Below, one piece after another: positions 32,871-44,299 of a stretch of DNA of 64,000 nucleotides. Both the position numbers and the translations under genes were made by a program. Every line of letters starts with the position of its first letter. The stretch's first letter is position 1. The stretch comes from Locusta migratoria. Its lineage: Eukaryota; Arthropoda; Insecta; Orthoptera; Acrididae. A model generated the notes under the pieces. That model saw only the letters and a list, made by a program, of their open reading frames with translations. It had not been told where the DNA came from and searched no databases. The stretch lies in contig CM048745.1 in assembly GCA_026315105.1 (NCBI GenBank), positions 151,627,823-151,691,822 of the forward strand, read 5' to 3'.

Positions 32871-33057
32871 CAACCAGATGATGATGATGATGACATATAT
32901 AGGCATGTAATATACTCAGAACTATATGATGTCCATTAAATTTGGAAGTGAAAGGAAGAAATAGTTGATTAGTGTACAGGCCACTATCCAGTTTAGGTGG
33001 GGCTTACACTACTGTGGAGGGTGGTTATTTAAAAGGTCACCTTCTTATATCTGGAAT

Positions 33058-33387
33058 AAAAAAAAGTAAAGCCGTCAACGATCCGAAGATTGCTTTGAAC
33101 ACCACAGTGCTTTACTAGGCATGGTCCTGTTTGGAGGTGGTATGCCGTTGCCTACCTCCTTCGACCTGACTTACCCAGCCAGTTATAGGGGGACCTACAG
33201 TTTAACGTGGGTTCCGAACCACGGTGCAACTCGGTACTTTTCACATGAGCAATACTGCCAGAGGTGAAAAAAGTGGAAAGTGACAGATAAAAATCTTAGG
33301 ACCTGTCGGGGATTGAGCTCGCGACCTTTTGGATTCAAAGTCTGGCACTCTACCACTGTGCAACCGAGGTGCACCCCGTATGGCAGC
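33058..33387 (-). mobile_element. E-family SINE, second copy in the same orientation
   Basis: Near-identical layout to the copy 190 bases upstream, with a tail of pure T (on the minus strand) before ATTCC. The head is slightly more eroded (anticodon region TTTGAATCC). The two E copies are in tandem and may reflect duplication or independent insertions. Confidence 0.82.
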
Positions 33388-33675
33388 GAATTTCATGTAA
33401 TATAGAAAAATAGTGGTTCTAAGAATGAACGCCTCCTATACGCTGCATTTAGAGGAGACTCCATTACATTTTGATCCATTTCGCCCATTTTTATTTTTTC
33501 GACCTGTTGGCGACATATTTTCAGTGCGCTGATACGGCACTGAAGCACTTCAGCATTTCATTGATGAAGTGTCATCAACGTTCGGTTCACAGAAATTATC
33601 TGACATAGGTGGTTCTGGATGCTACTATATAATTCTCTACAGCAGTCTTTTTATTTGAAAAATAATTGCCAACGA

Positions 33676-33844
33676 AAAATGTTTGTGAACCTATTGGGCC
33701 AAACTCCTATGGCCATCAGTCCCTAGACTTACAAACTACTTCCACTATCTTACAGTAAGGACAACACACACCTACGCCACACGGAAGACTCAAACCTATA
33801 GCGGATACGGTCGCTCAGTCCGTAGCATAATCCGGGCAGCGTAT
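33676..33844 (-). mobile_element. SINE (B-like, diverged), perfect 10-bp target duplication
   Basis: The complement of the SINE body (AATGTTTGTGAACC, ATGGCCATCAGTCCC, AGGACAACACACACC) with a poorly conserved head. TTGCCAACGA flanks it at 33666-33675 and 33845-33854. Confidence 0.8.
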
Positions 33845-33854
33845 TTGCCAACGA

Positions 33855-34922
33855 TCGCAATGAATTATGCATAATGAAAACAAGCTTTTGCCAAATTGTC
33901 GTACGAATAATTGATTTTCAGTCGTAACACCTTTTATCATCTCATTAAAGTGACCGATTTCTTCAGTCTGGACCGGATGGCGAGCAATTTCGATTTCTAC
34001 AGGATAATCTTCACACATATGATTGACACAGGAAACGCCAATCAGCAATGGTCAACTGCTGACCAGCGTTTCATGCTACAATCATGGTTCTGAAGATGAT
34101 CATTTATCGAACGAAAGAAGTCACCACATAACAAATATGTATGCGGTCTTGGCTGTTTTAATATTTTCTGGGACTGTAATTCCAATTGGCTTCAATGAGA
34201 CGCTGCCGATTGTCATCACTGAATCATTTACAATCTCAAAGTAGGCAGGAATAGCTAACGATATCATTTGGAATCAGACGCACAAAGGGCTAATATTAAT
34301 TTTAATTTTTTATTAAATCTCGTCGCTATTTTGTAGACATAATAGACTAGTCAAAGGAATTTCTAATGTAGTACGGCGTTGCCCTGTAATTTATTTACTT
34401 CAATCTTCTGTTAATCTCCTCTTTCTTCGTCTCTCTTCCTCCCCCCCCCCCCCAACATCTCTTGATATAACTGCTGATACGTTCATTCACAATAGCATTT
34501 TCAACATTATGTATTTATTCGCGTCTCCTATCAGTTTTTCTCCCCCCCCCTCCCATGTTTGTTGACCTAATCACCCCATTCTTCTGCGGAAAGTACCTGG
34601 CAAAGGATAGAGGAAGATGAGCTGAACAGAGGGGAGGAAGGGGGAAGATGGACAGAGAGCCACAGCAGCCAATACTGTCAGCTATTCCTCACGAAGACGA
34701 TGGAAGATTTCGTCGGAAGTTCGAGATTTTACCCAACGTTTAAAACAAAAATGTTTTACGAATCCGCATCATGCTGTCGCTGTAATGGTATCGACTGAAG
34801 TGACCCAGCGGCAGACAAAAGATTCTTACTCTCTAAAAGAGGTGTTGGGAATGCCTCTACATATCGTGATTTCGATGTATTGCAGTTTTACGTTATTCTA
34901 GCAAGTGAATAGGATGTCTCCT
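33855..34922. other. No firm feature; two poly-C tracts
   Basis: C runs at 34441-34454 and 34543-34550. A minus-strand ORF at 33815-34048 (EDYPVEIEIARHPVQTEEI) has a protein-like look but no family I can name. Confidence 0.35.
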
Positions 34923-34926
34923 TTAA

Positions 34927-35394
34927 CCCTTTCAGACCTGAAATTTTTCTCTGTGAAGGAAATTATTGTTAATTCTGTAGTTAAATTTTCAATGATTTTA
35001 GAAGCAAGATTTATGCAATTATATGCACCCATTTTCATTCTACAACACTGCGTATACCGAAAAACAAAGCTTTTTTAAGGACTAAATTAATTAGTTTTGT
35101 AGTACCAACTGTTGTGGTAAATCAACTGATCTTTCAGTAACTACATCGCAAAATAACAACAAGTAACCCCCAATTTCCGTGTTCTCTGAAGTTCGCAAAC
35201 TGCTGCGCAATGCAACACCCGCTTCTTAATATTTTTACAGAGATCTTCCGCAGGTGACAGTATTTGTGCATGATGAGATGATTGAACACTCAGGTGTCCT
35301 ATACATGTACTTCCCATTGGGAAAAAACGCTTCTGAACCATCTTAGACACCGTAGAAGTTATGTACACATTTGTAGCTAGAGGGTCCGAAAGGG
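34927..35394. mobile_element. TTAA-flanked MITE (piggyBac-like), copy 1
   Basis: The element is flanked by TTAA on both sides (34923-34926 and 35395-35398). Its ends are CCCTTTCAGACC and, inverted, CCCTTTCGGACC. The exact TTAA duplication with CCC(T/A) ends is the signature of the piggyBac superfamily. It is 468 bp long without a transposase, so non-autonomous. A second copy lies at 46.7 kb in the same orientation. Confidence 0.78.
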
Positions 35395-35398
35395 TTAA

Positions 35399-36575
35399 CC
35401 TAATCACGAATGTTTACCTTCGCAAATCACCTGGTAGTTACCTATTCGTCTGACATATCGGGGCGACGTTACACTTCGACAGACTTTCTTAAACCGGAAC
35501 GACATTCCAACTGAGATACAGACTCTCGCCGAATCAGCCATAAAAATAATTCCGCGCACTTCCGCCATAAATATGGAGGACGGTCACATAGCATTTGAAC
35601 GACAGAGTGGTAATTTTCGCAACAAAAATATGAGGAATTTGTTTCCTTCACTTTCTGGTTAACAACGAAACCAGGTAGCCTAAATTATTCCACGATCTCT
35701 GCAACAGTGTTACAATTCCGCCTTTTGTTTCTATTTATATTGGAATTGAACCAAATACAGCAGTTCCTAAGGAATGACAAGCCGCCAAATACATGTATAT
35801 AAATGAAGTCATTACTTAGTTCGTCCCTCCTGTAATCGAGACAAATCTAAAGGCGATGGTATCAAGGAATAACGTAATGTCATTGTATAAATCCATTTGG
35901 GTTCAGGAAGGTACCTAGTGGTACGGTTATTTGCGAACTACTTGCCTGCCAGGATATATCCTTGTTGGCACGTCAAGTCAACGAGCCGTCAGTTTGGCAA
36001 CAGTGCAGCCGTTATGCAACGGAATACTGATTAGCTGTTTAAAATGTAGCAGCGGCCTGCACAACGCACCACCTGTCACGTCCTCTGATATATACAGTTC
36101 GCAGCTGCTTAACACACTGACAAGTACGTTGCCAGTTTATAACACCTAGACTTTTCAATCAATGTAGAGAATATTTAAATAAAGTACAACAATATTAATT
36201 AAATGTTCTGAAAATGACTAAAATATTTTATTTCATTGACTAATTTCTTTCAATTGAAGTTGAGGCAGTAATATTCGTCAGGACGTAACTTACGTGGGCA
36301 GGAGGAACACCGGTGGTGACTTGTTTTCCGTCTGCTGGTGAAATAAGACCTACTTTTCTAACGCGACCCTGGGAAACAACTAATTACGTAAATCATTTGC
36401 TGCTGCTGGTAAATTATTTACGTAATTAAAAAGACAAAAAGCATCTTTTAAAGAATGGGAAAAAATAGTAAAAATAAATGAAGGAAAATGTTTACCTATG
36501 CAGGATGTAAAAAAAATTTGCCAAATTACTATTTGAAATCACGAAAGCCGATATGGAATAACTTCTATATAAGAG
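35399..36575. other. No recognisable feature
   Basis: AT-rich; the short ORFs do not look coding. Confidence 0.4.
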
Positions 36576-36579
36576 GTCA

Positions 36580-37107
36580 CCTTCAACCTAAAAGAACTGG
36601 AAAAGGGAGTGGGAGTGGGAGAATTCAGTCTGTAATCATCACCTCATAAGTGATCCCTCAAAAGAACTAAAAGGGTTCAACTTCGCAAGAAAAGACTGGA
36701 CTAAGAATCGCATCAGAAGTGGCCGTACCAGATGTAAGGCCATGCTCTATGAGTGGGGACTCACGGACAGCCCAAGTTGTGATTGTGGGGCACCTGAGCA
36801 GACTCTGGACCACACCATAAGACTGTGTCCAAAAACAAAATATAGTGGATCTGCTGAGGACTTCATAGAAGCCACACCTCAGGCTATGAATTGGAGTTCA
36901 AGATCTGGACATTGATGTGTAGCCGAAAGCTTGTCTCACATGTCGTAATTCCAAGTGTTCTGTCATATCATTGATCACTCACATGTACCGAAAATGGGCT
37001 CTTTTACAATCTTTTACTGATATTGGTATCTATATTCTTCTTCTTTGTTTAATTATATTTATATATATGCTGCTGGCCTGTGCCATACGATAAATAAATA
37101 AACGTAA
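36580..37107 (+). pseudogene. LINE 3' end with Cys-rich motif and A-rich tail
   Basis: The frame from about 36660 reads KNRIRSGRTRCKAMLYEWGL, DSPSCDCGAPEQTLDHTIRL-CP, then SAEDFIEATPQAMNW. The CDCG....DH....CP motif after an R(I/L)R.G..R phrase is typical of the C-terminus of arthropod LINEs. A 3' UTR follows, ending in AATAAATAAA near 37105. Everything upstream of this domain is missing. Confidence 0.75.
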
Positions 37108-37109
37108 AT

Positions 37110-38139
37110 TATTGCACTATTGCCAGAATTTAATGCAAACTTTTCTATAGATAATATTCCTTCAGTGATCCTCTCTTTTTTGGGGATGCAACTTATTTTA
37201 ACTTATTTTAAAAAATTCAAACGACTAAAAATATTATTTTTTTACTTAGAATTTTGTAGCGGTTACAGGGTACTAAAAATCACACCGAAAACGTTCATAA
37301 ATGAAGCAAAAAGCGTACGATTATTGTATCATGTACAGTCTGTCATCATTAATTCATGATAGCTACGCTGTAGGAGAAATTCTTGTGTAATTTTTTTCCT
37401 TACGGAACCACTGTAATATGGATCTGTCTGGAATCTAGACAACAGCCGTTACAGCGTTTGCTTCTCCGCCGGGAAGCACATCAATAATAAATCTGGACGT
37501 TTTAGGTAATGGAAATCTATACAATTGTCCGTTACCTTTTAATTTTTCTTTACAATTGGCTAATCGTATACAGCACGCAACGATTTATTGATTTATACGC
37601 AAACCCCATAGTGGGAGTTCAAAAAGTCTACTTCCATGGTTTATCAAACAGTATCGTGTGTGTGTGCGTGTGTCATTGATATTTTCGGCTTCTGGATGAT
37701 TGGAGTTTAGGTTTTTGTGAAGGAATTAATGGGAGAATAACGGAAACATTTATATAATTAAAATAAGATCGCAATTAGTTGCGTTTATTGCAGGCCTTTG
37801 GCACCTTGTTGGTGGACGGTGGCGGTGGCCGGAGCAGGCGTCAACTGCTTATTTATCTATTTAGTGTAAACAGGGAAAAGTTGCATATGTGTATGCTACT
37901 AGACTAATCAGCAGGTTTTGTTTACTGATTTAGTTTCTTTGGACGTAATTATTTTCTCGTAGGGTTGGAATGTAGAGTCGATTGTATAATCACTTTCAAG
38001 TCCACTTCTCTGTACATCGGTTTGTGACTGTGTTCTTTCAGATATTCAGGAAATAAACTTGGCGATTTAAATATGCAAGCAGGTGATTTTATGGACATTT
38101 CTTAAATCTTCCACAATTAGTTTCTATGTCACTGCAGGT
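37110..38139. other. No recognisable feature
   Basis: AT-rich, with a small GT-rich patch near 37658. I see no gene. Confidence 0.4.
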
Positions 38140-38630
38140 CCAGCATCAGTGGAAATGTTACAGCATCATTACAGTTTTTTGTAGGAAGTGGAGGTTCGAC
38201 TCTGTGTGGTGATCTGGGGAAGTTCGGTCATTAGCCAGAACCAACATCGCAGCGTATGGCTACCTTTGGCACAAGAAACTACAATATCCCTGCTGTTAAC
38301 GTTACCAATGATGATGAGCTTCCTGTGGCTCAAAAAGTAGTTAAAAAAGTCAATGAAAGGAACTGGCTGATATTTATACGAAAATAAATCGTAAAGTTTA
38401 CACCTACAGTTGCAGTTCGCAATCAAATATGAAAGGTGTACTGTACTTGTGCTACTTTTTGCAATTTTGATTGCACAGGAGTCTAAAATTTACAGATATG
38501 AATTTTTGTGAGAAAAATAGGTATTTGCAGTTACCGGCTGTATCGATCGTATATATTCGGTCGCTCCGACGTCGTCATAACCAGTTTCGACTGTTATATT
38601 CGCTCCATATTTGTATATTCCAGACTGCAG
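38140..38630 (+). repeat. Local duplication, copy 1
   Basis: About 490 bp repeated downstream at 38942-40221 in the same orientation. Shared anchors are CCAGCATCAGTGGAAATGTT at the start, AGTCTAAAATTTACAGATAT in the middle and CGACTGTTATATTCGCTCC near the end. Copy 1 carries no insertion. Confidence 0.75.
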
Positions 38631-38636
38631 ATGGTT

Positions 38637-38841
38637 CAAAAATGTTCATATGTTTGTACTTCTATCGGACCAAACTGCGTGGTCATCAGTCCGTAGCTTA
38701 CAAATTACTTAAATCTAGGTAAACTAACCTAAGGACGAACACACACACACCCATGCCCTAGGGAGGACTCGAACCTCCACGTCGAGCAACCGGGCGCTCC
38801 GCAGCTAGACGCTTTAGACCGCTCGGCTAGTCCACCGCGGC
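38637..38841 (-). mobile_element. SINE (B head), full length
   Basis: Runs from TTCAAAAATGTTCATATGTT (tail complement) to CTAGTCCACCGCGGC (head complement). B-box GGACTCGAACCTCC. It lies between the two copies of the local duplication. Confidence 0.88.
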
Positions 38842-39073
38842 AGGATGTGTATGATGGGGGCCATGTTGTGATGTTGATGATGACGACGTAGTGAGTCTGA
38901 TGCAGACGGTGTGGTGGTGCTGTTGCAGACTGTGTGAAAGACCAGCATCAGTGGAAATGTTGCAGCGTCATTACAGTTTTTCGTACGAAGTGTAGGTTAG
39001 ACGCTTTGACGGTGATTCTGACGAAGTAAAGTTATTTTGCCAGAACCAACATCACAGTGTACAACTACGCTTG

Positions 39074-39270
39074 GCCGGCCGCGGTGGCCGAGGGGACTGA
39101 GGTGTTCCAGTCACGGTCTGCACGGCCACTACGGTCGGGGGTTCGAATCCCCCCTCGGGCATGGATATTTGTGCCGTTCTCAGTATTAGCTAGTTCATAA
39201 GTAGTTTGTAAGTTTAGGGACTGATGACCCCGTAGTTAAGTCCCATAAGCTCTACAAACATTTGAACATT
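39074..39270 (+). mobile_element. Full-length SINE (A head) inside duplication copy 2
   Basis: Canonical GCCGGCCGCGGTGGCCGAGG start, B-box GGTTCGAATCC, body to TTGAACATT. The site corresponds to an uninterrupted position in copy 1 (near 38265). The target duplication is short or eroded (AACTAC on both sides). Confidence 0.9.
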
Positions 39271-39570
39271 TAACTACTACAAGAAACTAAAATGTTCCTG
39301 CTGTCAACATCACCCAGGATGATGAACTTCCAGTGTCTTGAAAACTAGTTCTGAAAAAAAAAAAAGAATTCCATAAAAGCAACTGGCTGCATATTTGTAC
39401 CAAAATAAATTGTAAAGTTTATAGGTACAGATACATTTCGTAATCAAAAATCGTCGGTGTACTTTACTTGTCCTACTTTTTGAATTTTTCATCGTATGGA
39501 AGTCTAAAATTTACAGATATGATTTTTTTATGAGAAAAATAGACAGGTTTTTGCAGTTATCGAGTGTAAG

Positions 39571-40132
39571 GTAAAGCAGTCAACAATCCGAAGATTGGTT
39601 TGAACAGCACAGTGCTTTACTAGGCATGGTCCTCTTTGGAGGTGGTATGCCGTTGCCTTCCTCCGAGCTTCGAACTGAGTTACCCAGCCACTTATAGGGG
39701 GACCTACAGTTTAACGTGGGTTCCGAACCACGGTGCTACTCGGTATTTTTCACTTGAGCTGTACTGCCGGAGGTGCAAGAAGTGGAAAGAGACAGATAAA
39801 AATCCTAGGACCTGGCGGGGATCGAACCCGCGACCTTTGGATTTGTAGTCTCCCGCCAGGTCCTAGGATTTTTATCTGTCACTTTCCACTTCTTTCACCT
39901 CTGGCAGTATTGCTCATGTGAAAAATACAGAGTAGCACCGTGGTTCGGAACCCACGTTAAACTGTAGGTCCCCCTATAACTGCCTGGGTAAGTCAGTTCG
40001 AAGGTCGAAGGAGGTAGGCAACGGCATACCATCTCCAAACAGGACCATGCCTAGTAAAGCACTGTGTTGTTCAAACCAATCTTCGGATTGTTGACTGCTT
40101 TACCTTTTTTTTACTCTACCACTGTGCAACCG
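39571..40132. mobile_element. Palindrome made of an E SINE inserted into another E SINE
   Basis: The outer copy is minus-oriented (39571-39851, resuming with ACTCTACCACTGTGCAACCG at 40113-40132). A second, plus-oriented and 5'-truncated copy (39852-40112) sits inside its tRNA-Cys-like head. It begins within the B-box (CCCGCCAGGTCCTAGG) and ends CTTTACC plus an eight-T tail. The arms of about 255 bp are nearly complementary, spaced by only 20-30 bases. The result is a potential hairpin of more than 500 bases. ORFs on either strand here (for example 39636-39848) are by-products. Confidence 0.85.
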
Positions 40133-40261
40133 AACGATCGTTTATAGTCGGTCGCTCTAACGTCGTCGTAACCAATTCTGACTGTTATATTCGCTCCGTA
40201 TTTCTATTTTCGTCACTGCAGCTGTTCAATATTTATGAATAAAATGAACTGTTGTGCTTAT

Positions 40262-40408
40262 GTTCTTGTATTACGAAAGCAACCGCTTTCTATGAGTCAC
40301 TGACATCATTCTCAGATAGATCTTGGTTGACGTGAACACAGACACGTCGCTACACCTACCCGAGGATGTCAGTGAGACACCGAAACCGGTTGCTTCTGTA
40401 ATAGAAAA
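40262..40408. repeat. Short inverted-repeat element
   Basis: GTATTACGAAAGCAACCG and GTCACTGACATCATTCTC on the left are mirrored on the right by GAGGATGTCAGTGAGACACC and CGGTTGCTTCTGTAATAG. Probably a MITE remnant. Confidence 0.5.
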
Positions 40409-40489
40409 CCATAACCACAACAGTCGGAGTTAATTTGTTGATAAAAAAAAAAGAAAAAAAAACGTTTGGACTGTAGTTCATTGTGTTCC

Positions 40490-40910
40490 GTGAACTTGCG
40501 CGCCACAAAAACACTGGCAGAGCGAGTGGTATGCCGCGCAGCGTGACGGCGCGGGAGAGCTGTGGTAGTCGAGACACGCCCGGGGGGAGGAAAGGTGAAG
40601 GCCCATTCGACCAGGCCAGACGACACACCCTCCGCCGGCGGCCTTGAGCGCCGCAGCTGGCGCCGACAGGTACCGGCGGGCGAGGCGGCGAGCCTCCGCC
40701 GCCAGCCAATGGCGAGCCGCCGCGCGAAGGCGTGATCGCGCCGCCGACGCCCATTGGCCGCCGCCGCCGCCGCTCCGAAAAACAAAACACTGCCCGATAA
40801 CCGCCGCGCCCGTTACACAACGCCGTCTAGAAATCACTCACAGCAGCCACAACTGGCTGCGTTCCTTCACTGACCGCCGCCGAGCAGACCACACACACAA
40901 AGGGAAGTCG
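40490..40910. promoter_or_regulatory. CpG-rich island with divergent CCAAT boxes
   Basis: Very GC-rich. A CCAAT at 40706-40710 and an inverted one (ATTGG) at 40753-40757 face in opposite directions, as in bidirectional promoters. The minus-strand ORFs (up to 154 codons) are Arg/Ala/Gly-rich and reflect composition. No exon could be assigned. Confidence 0.42.
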
Positions 40911-41866
40911 TAAGGAAACGGTGATTCACAGGCAGATAAAAGCACGGACCAACTACTCCATTCTTTCTTGCATCTCCCTGTCCCCATGGCGGCGTCTTGG
41001 CAGTACAAAACCCGCACCTTAACGGGCAGCCTTTATGGAAGTGACCTTTTCCCGCGTTTACTGCTCTCTTATCTGCCGCCATTAAGGAAAGAAAGTGCAA
41101 GACATGATAACGAAGAACGCGTGGCGTACACGCCACTTTGCAGCCGAGCTGCGCGCGCTGGTGTTACACTACTGCCTTTAAAATGGCAGAGGAACTGCTG
41201 TGAAACTGTTCCACGTCAGGATATCGTTCACAACAGAGGAGATCCTGCGAGCTTCTGAAAGACTTGACGTGCTGGCCACTTACCTGAAACAAAAGAAAAA
41301 GGATATTTAAGAAAAAAAATGAACTGGTTACGAACCCAAGGATTAATAAACATCAAGTAAGAAGAAAACTGTTACTACAGATCAATTTCGACTAATTCCT
41401 AGGCATCCAATGTTACAACTTATGATAACAGGAGTGGTTACAATAAATTCAGGTAAACTTATTGAATTGTACATACGCTATAACACTGATGATGCTTAGG
41501 AAGCAGCTAAAATCTATCTGTAATAAAAAATTTATTTCGCGACTGATCGCTGTTCCCCTTACAAATCAACAACGGTAGTTGCTGATCATTAATCCAATTA
41601 TGGAATCGAGCACAAAACAATAGGTATTTTATTTTCTCCGTATTTCAGGTTACAATTTCAACTATTTAAATTTATTCACAAAAGAGAAATTTTCTGCCTC
41701 CACTTTATTTGTATATATGCGCTTCCAAATGGTGACATACGAAAGTTTATATCGGAACTCAGACTTAAATTCGAATATCCTGATTTTCAAGAGCAGTCGC
41801 CTTACCATAATGCTATCAGCGCACGTTTCCAGAACCGATTAACTACTGTACACCATAATGACTACT
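40911..41866. other. No recognisable feature
   Basis: Composition falls gradually from the GC island to AT-rich DNA. No gene or repeat supported. Confidence 0.4.
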
Positions 41867-42366
41867 TATCTCACAGTCAGAGTGAAACGTGGACGATAAG
41901 GAGTTCAGATAAAAAGATGATAGAAGCTTTTGAAATGTGGTGCTACAAATGAATGATGAAAATTAGATGGGTAGATGACGTAACTAATGAGGTGCTTAAC
42001 TGAATTGGGGAGAAAAGGAGTTTCTGGCATATGCTGACTAAGAGAAGGGATAGATTGGTTGGACACATTCTGAGACATCAAGGAATTGTCCACTTAGCAT
42101 TAGAGGGACTGATAACCATCGCTGTTTAGTCCCTTCCAACACCCAACAACAACAACAACAACAACAACTTAGCATTAGAAGGAAGTGTGTGGGGTAAAAA
42201 TTGTAGAGAGAGACCGAGGGACGAATACAACAAGCAGATTCAGAAGGATGTAGGTTGCCGAACGTATTCTCAGATGAAGAAGCTTCTACAGGACAGTGTA
42301 GCGTGGACAGCTGCATCAAATTAGTTTGCGGACTGAAGACAACAACAACAACAACAACAGCAGCAG
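41867..42366 (+). pseudogene. LINE 3' end (RTE-like) with (CAA)n tail, interrupted by a SINE fragment
   Basis: The frame reads SETWT, then DKKMIEAFEMWCYK, a stop, MMKIRWVDDVTNE, a stop, and KRRDRLVGHILRHQGIVHLAL. A 62-bp insertion follows, then GSVWGKNCRERPRDEYNKQI and QMKKLLQDSVAWTAASN. It ends TTGCGGACTGAAGACAACAAC in a CAA/CAG repeat. The block order is the C-terminus of insect RTE-like retrotransposons; the RT itself (seen at 18.1 kb in another copy) is absent. Confidence 0.8.
42105..42166 (+). mobile_element. 5'-truncated SINE tail in the LINE, 13-bp target duplication
   Basis: ACTTAGCATTAGA is present on both sides (42092-42104 and 42167-42179). The 62-bp insert contains GGGACTGATAACCATC, the SINE body signature, and ends in (CAA)n. 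Only the last 3' bases of the SINE were inserted. Confidence 0.88.
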
Positions 42367-42394
42367 CAAATATGTCCTGGACACATGCTCGGAT

Positions 42395-42475
42395 ACACTA
42401 ACTAGACCGCATGCGAAAAATCGGGAAAACCGGGTTCGAGTCCCGGTCCGGCACAAATTTCCATATGTCTCCATT
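42395..42475 (+). repeat. Degenerate tRNA-like SINE head
   Basis: The B-box GGGTTCGAGTCCCGG is intact, followed by TCCGGCACAAATTTCC. The A-box region is eroded. Confidence 0.45.
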
Positions 42476-42989
42476 TGGTAATACATCTTCACCAAATGTA
42501 GTGGAACTAAGAAAAAATTCGCTTTTGCGGATAAATTTCGAATTACAAATTTATTTTGACCAATGTACTTCTTCAGCATGCAGAGAATATTCCAAATTTT
42601 CAAACTTTAACAGTTTCCAGTATTCTGGTAAATAAAGAAACAAAAATCAGAACTGCTATAATGAAAAGGTATTTTCTGTTGAATTATGAAGCAAAAACAG
42701 TTACGATGACGATATATGAATTTGTACAAATTATTAGCTCGAGTTTGTGATCTTCGCTGCCTGAATGTTAAAATGAACAAGACCAACAAATAAAACACGA
42801 TTGTTTTAGGCACAGACTTCCTAAACTGTAAGTAGTTTTTGAAACAAAAGTTTCATCGTCAACGAATGTCTCCCTGATGTCAGGAAGCAGCCAATCGCGG
42901 AACGTCCCAAGGACACAATTTGCCACGACGTCGATGAGGCGGTGAAATAGCGAGAGCAAACAAGAGAGAAACTTCATGGCAGCGGAACA

Positions 42990-44295
42990 TTAACCGAGGA
43001 AAAAGTACACAGTGCGACGCAGAAGCCACTTTCACTTGCGCTGCTTGACGGCCGTGCAAAGCGGCGTATTACATTTCTACACACAGAGTCATTTTCGCGT
43101 CACTTGTAGTCCTTCGACAAACTTAATAATTTAAATAAGCTATAGCACAACCAACGTCACCTCTTCTGAAAAATACCAGCTGAAGGGCTGGTATTATATT
43201 ATCCTGACTACAATGACTCTTTAGCAATGTTAATGTAATCAGAGACTTATAGTGTGCTCATATAGTGGCTAAAAAACAAACAGACAAGAAAGACTGTAAA
43301 AACACCCTGACTTAATATGAAACCTGTTTCATTCAAAACAAAACAATCAGTAGTGTAATTTATTGCTATCCCTTTGATAAACAAGACGAAACAACATTTT
43401 CATCGTCAATTTTCTGTACTGCAATCAGCACCACAAATAACCGTGACAGAAGTCTGTTACGCCTTGGATGGATTTCATTACTAATGGTCGACCTCGAAAC
43501 CTCTTCGTGTCGTTTCATCTTGCACAATGAAAAGAATTTATATTTATTTAACTCTCAACTTTTTTTAAAATCCAATTTCGGTGGAAAAGTAAATTATAAA
43601 TGTGTGACTTTTTCTGCTAACATAAGGGCACTGATACATCCAGCTCCATGTAGACAGACCGTGTGTAATGCAACAATGTCATAAACAACTGGTTTTCTTG
43701 ATGTTATTTGTAATTCCAAAGAGAAGTGAACAGTATGACCATCATTGTTGAGAATGAGTTGTGGACGTGTAATTTAATCACGTTGTATGCTTCCAGCAAA
43801 ACTGGTCATATATCGTTACATTATATCACTGCTGCACCCAATAAATGAACCACATCACACTGCAGATTAACGTAAATAAAAATTAATGTGATGCACACAA
43901 TCAACGGTAGAAATTATTTCAAAGTATTAATGTTCCAAAACTTGTATTACATATTTCGATGTGAATCGAGTTTAAAGTTTCTCACTACCAACTGACGTTC
44001 TGAAGCACGAAAAACCAGTCAACAAGGAACTACAAAATCTTTAAGATAAATATTATTTCAGTTTTAATAGTAAAACATTTCGTTAATGTTTGGAATGATA
44101 TGGTTTATATGAAAGTGCTCCAGGAATCCTATCAGGGCCAAGATTACTCATACAATTAATGTCCCTGCAACCAAGAGCAAATTGAAGCGATAATGCACCG
44201 TAACAGGTGATCCTATGTGTCGTCGAGTCGCTTCAAAATCAATTGTACGTCTAAATTTTGTTATGCGTGTACAAGTTGTCCAAGAAGTCTGGGTA
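42990..44295. other. No recognisable feature
   Basis: AT-rich; short ORFs only. Confidence 0.4.
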
Positions 44296-44299
44296 CATA

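Larger units (their letters stand above)
38942..40221 (+). repeat. Local duplication, copy 2, expanded by two insertions
   Basis: Follows copy 1 collinearly, but a SINE (39074-39270) and a nested pair of E SINEs (39571-40132) are inserted. Without them it would be about 520 bp. Since copy 1 has neither insertion, both happened after the two copies separated. Confidence 0.75.

Noticed and set aside
33815..34048. Minus-strand ORF resembling a retroelement protein (EDYPVEIEIARHP)
   Set aside because: It reads like protein but I could not match it to a family, and its lower end overlaps a SINE. Not called.
42768..42977. Minus-strand GTFRDWL phrase similar to the mariner relic at 44.6 kb
   Set aside because: Only seven residues match and the rest does not follow the transposase pattern. 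Too short to call.
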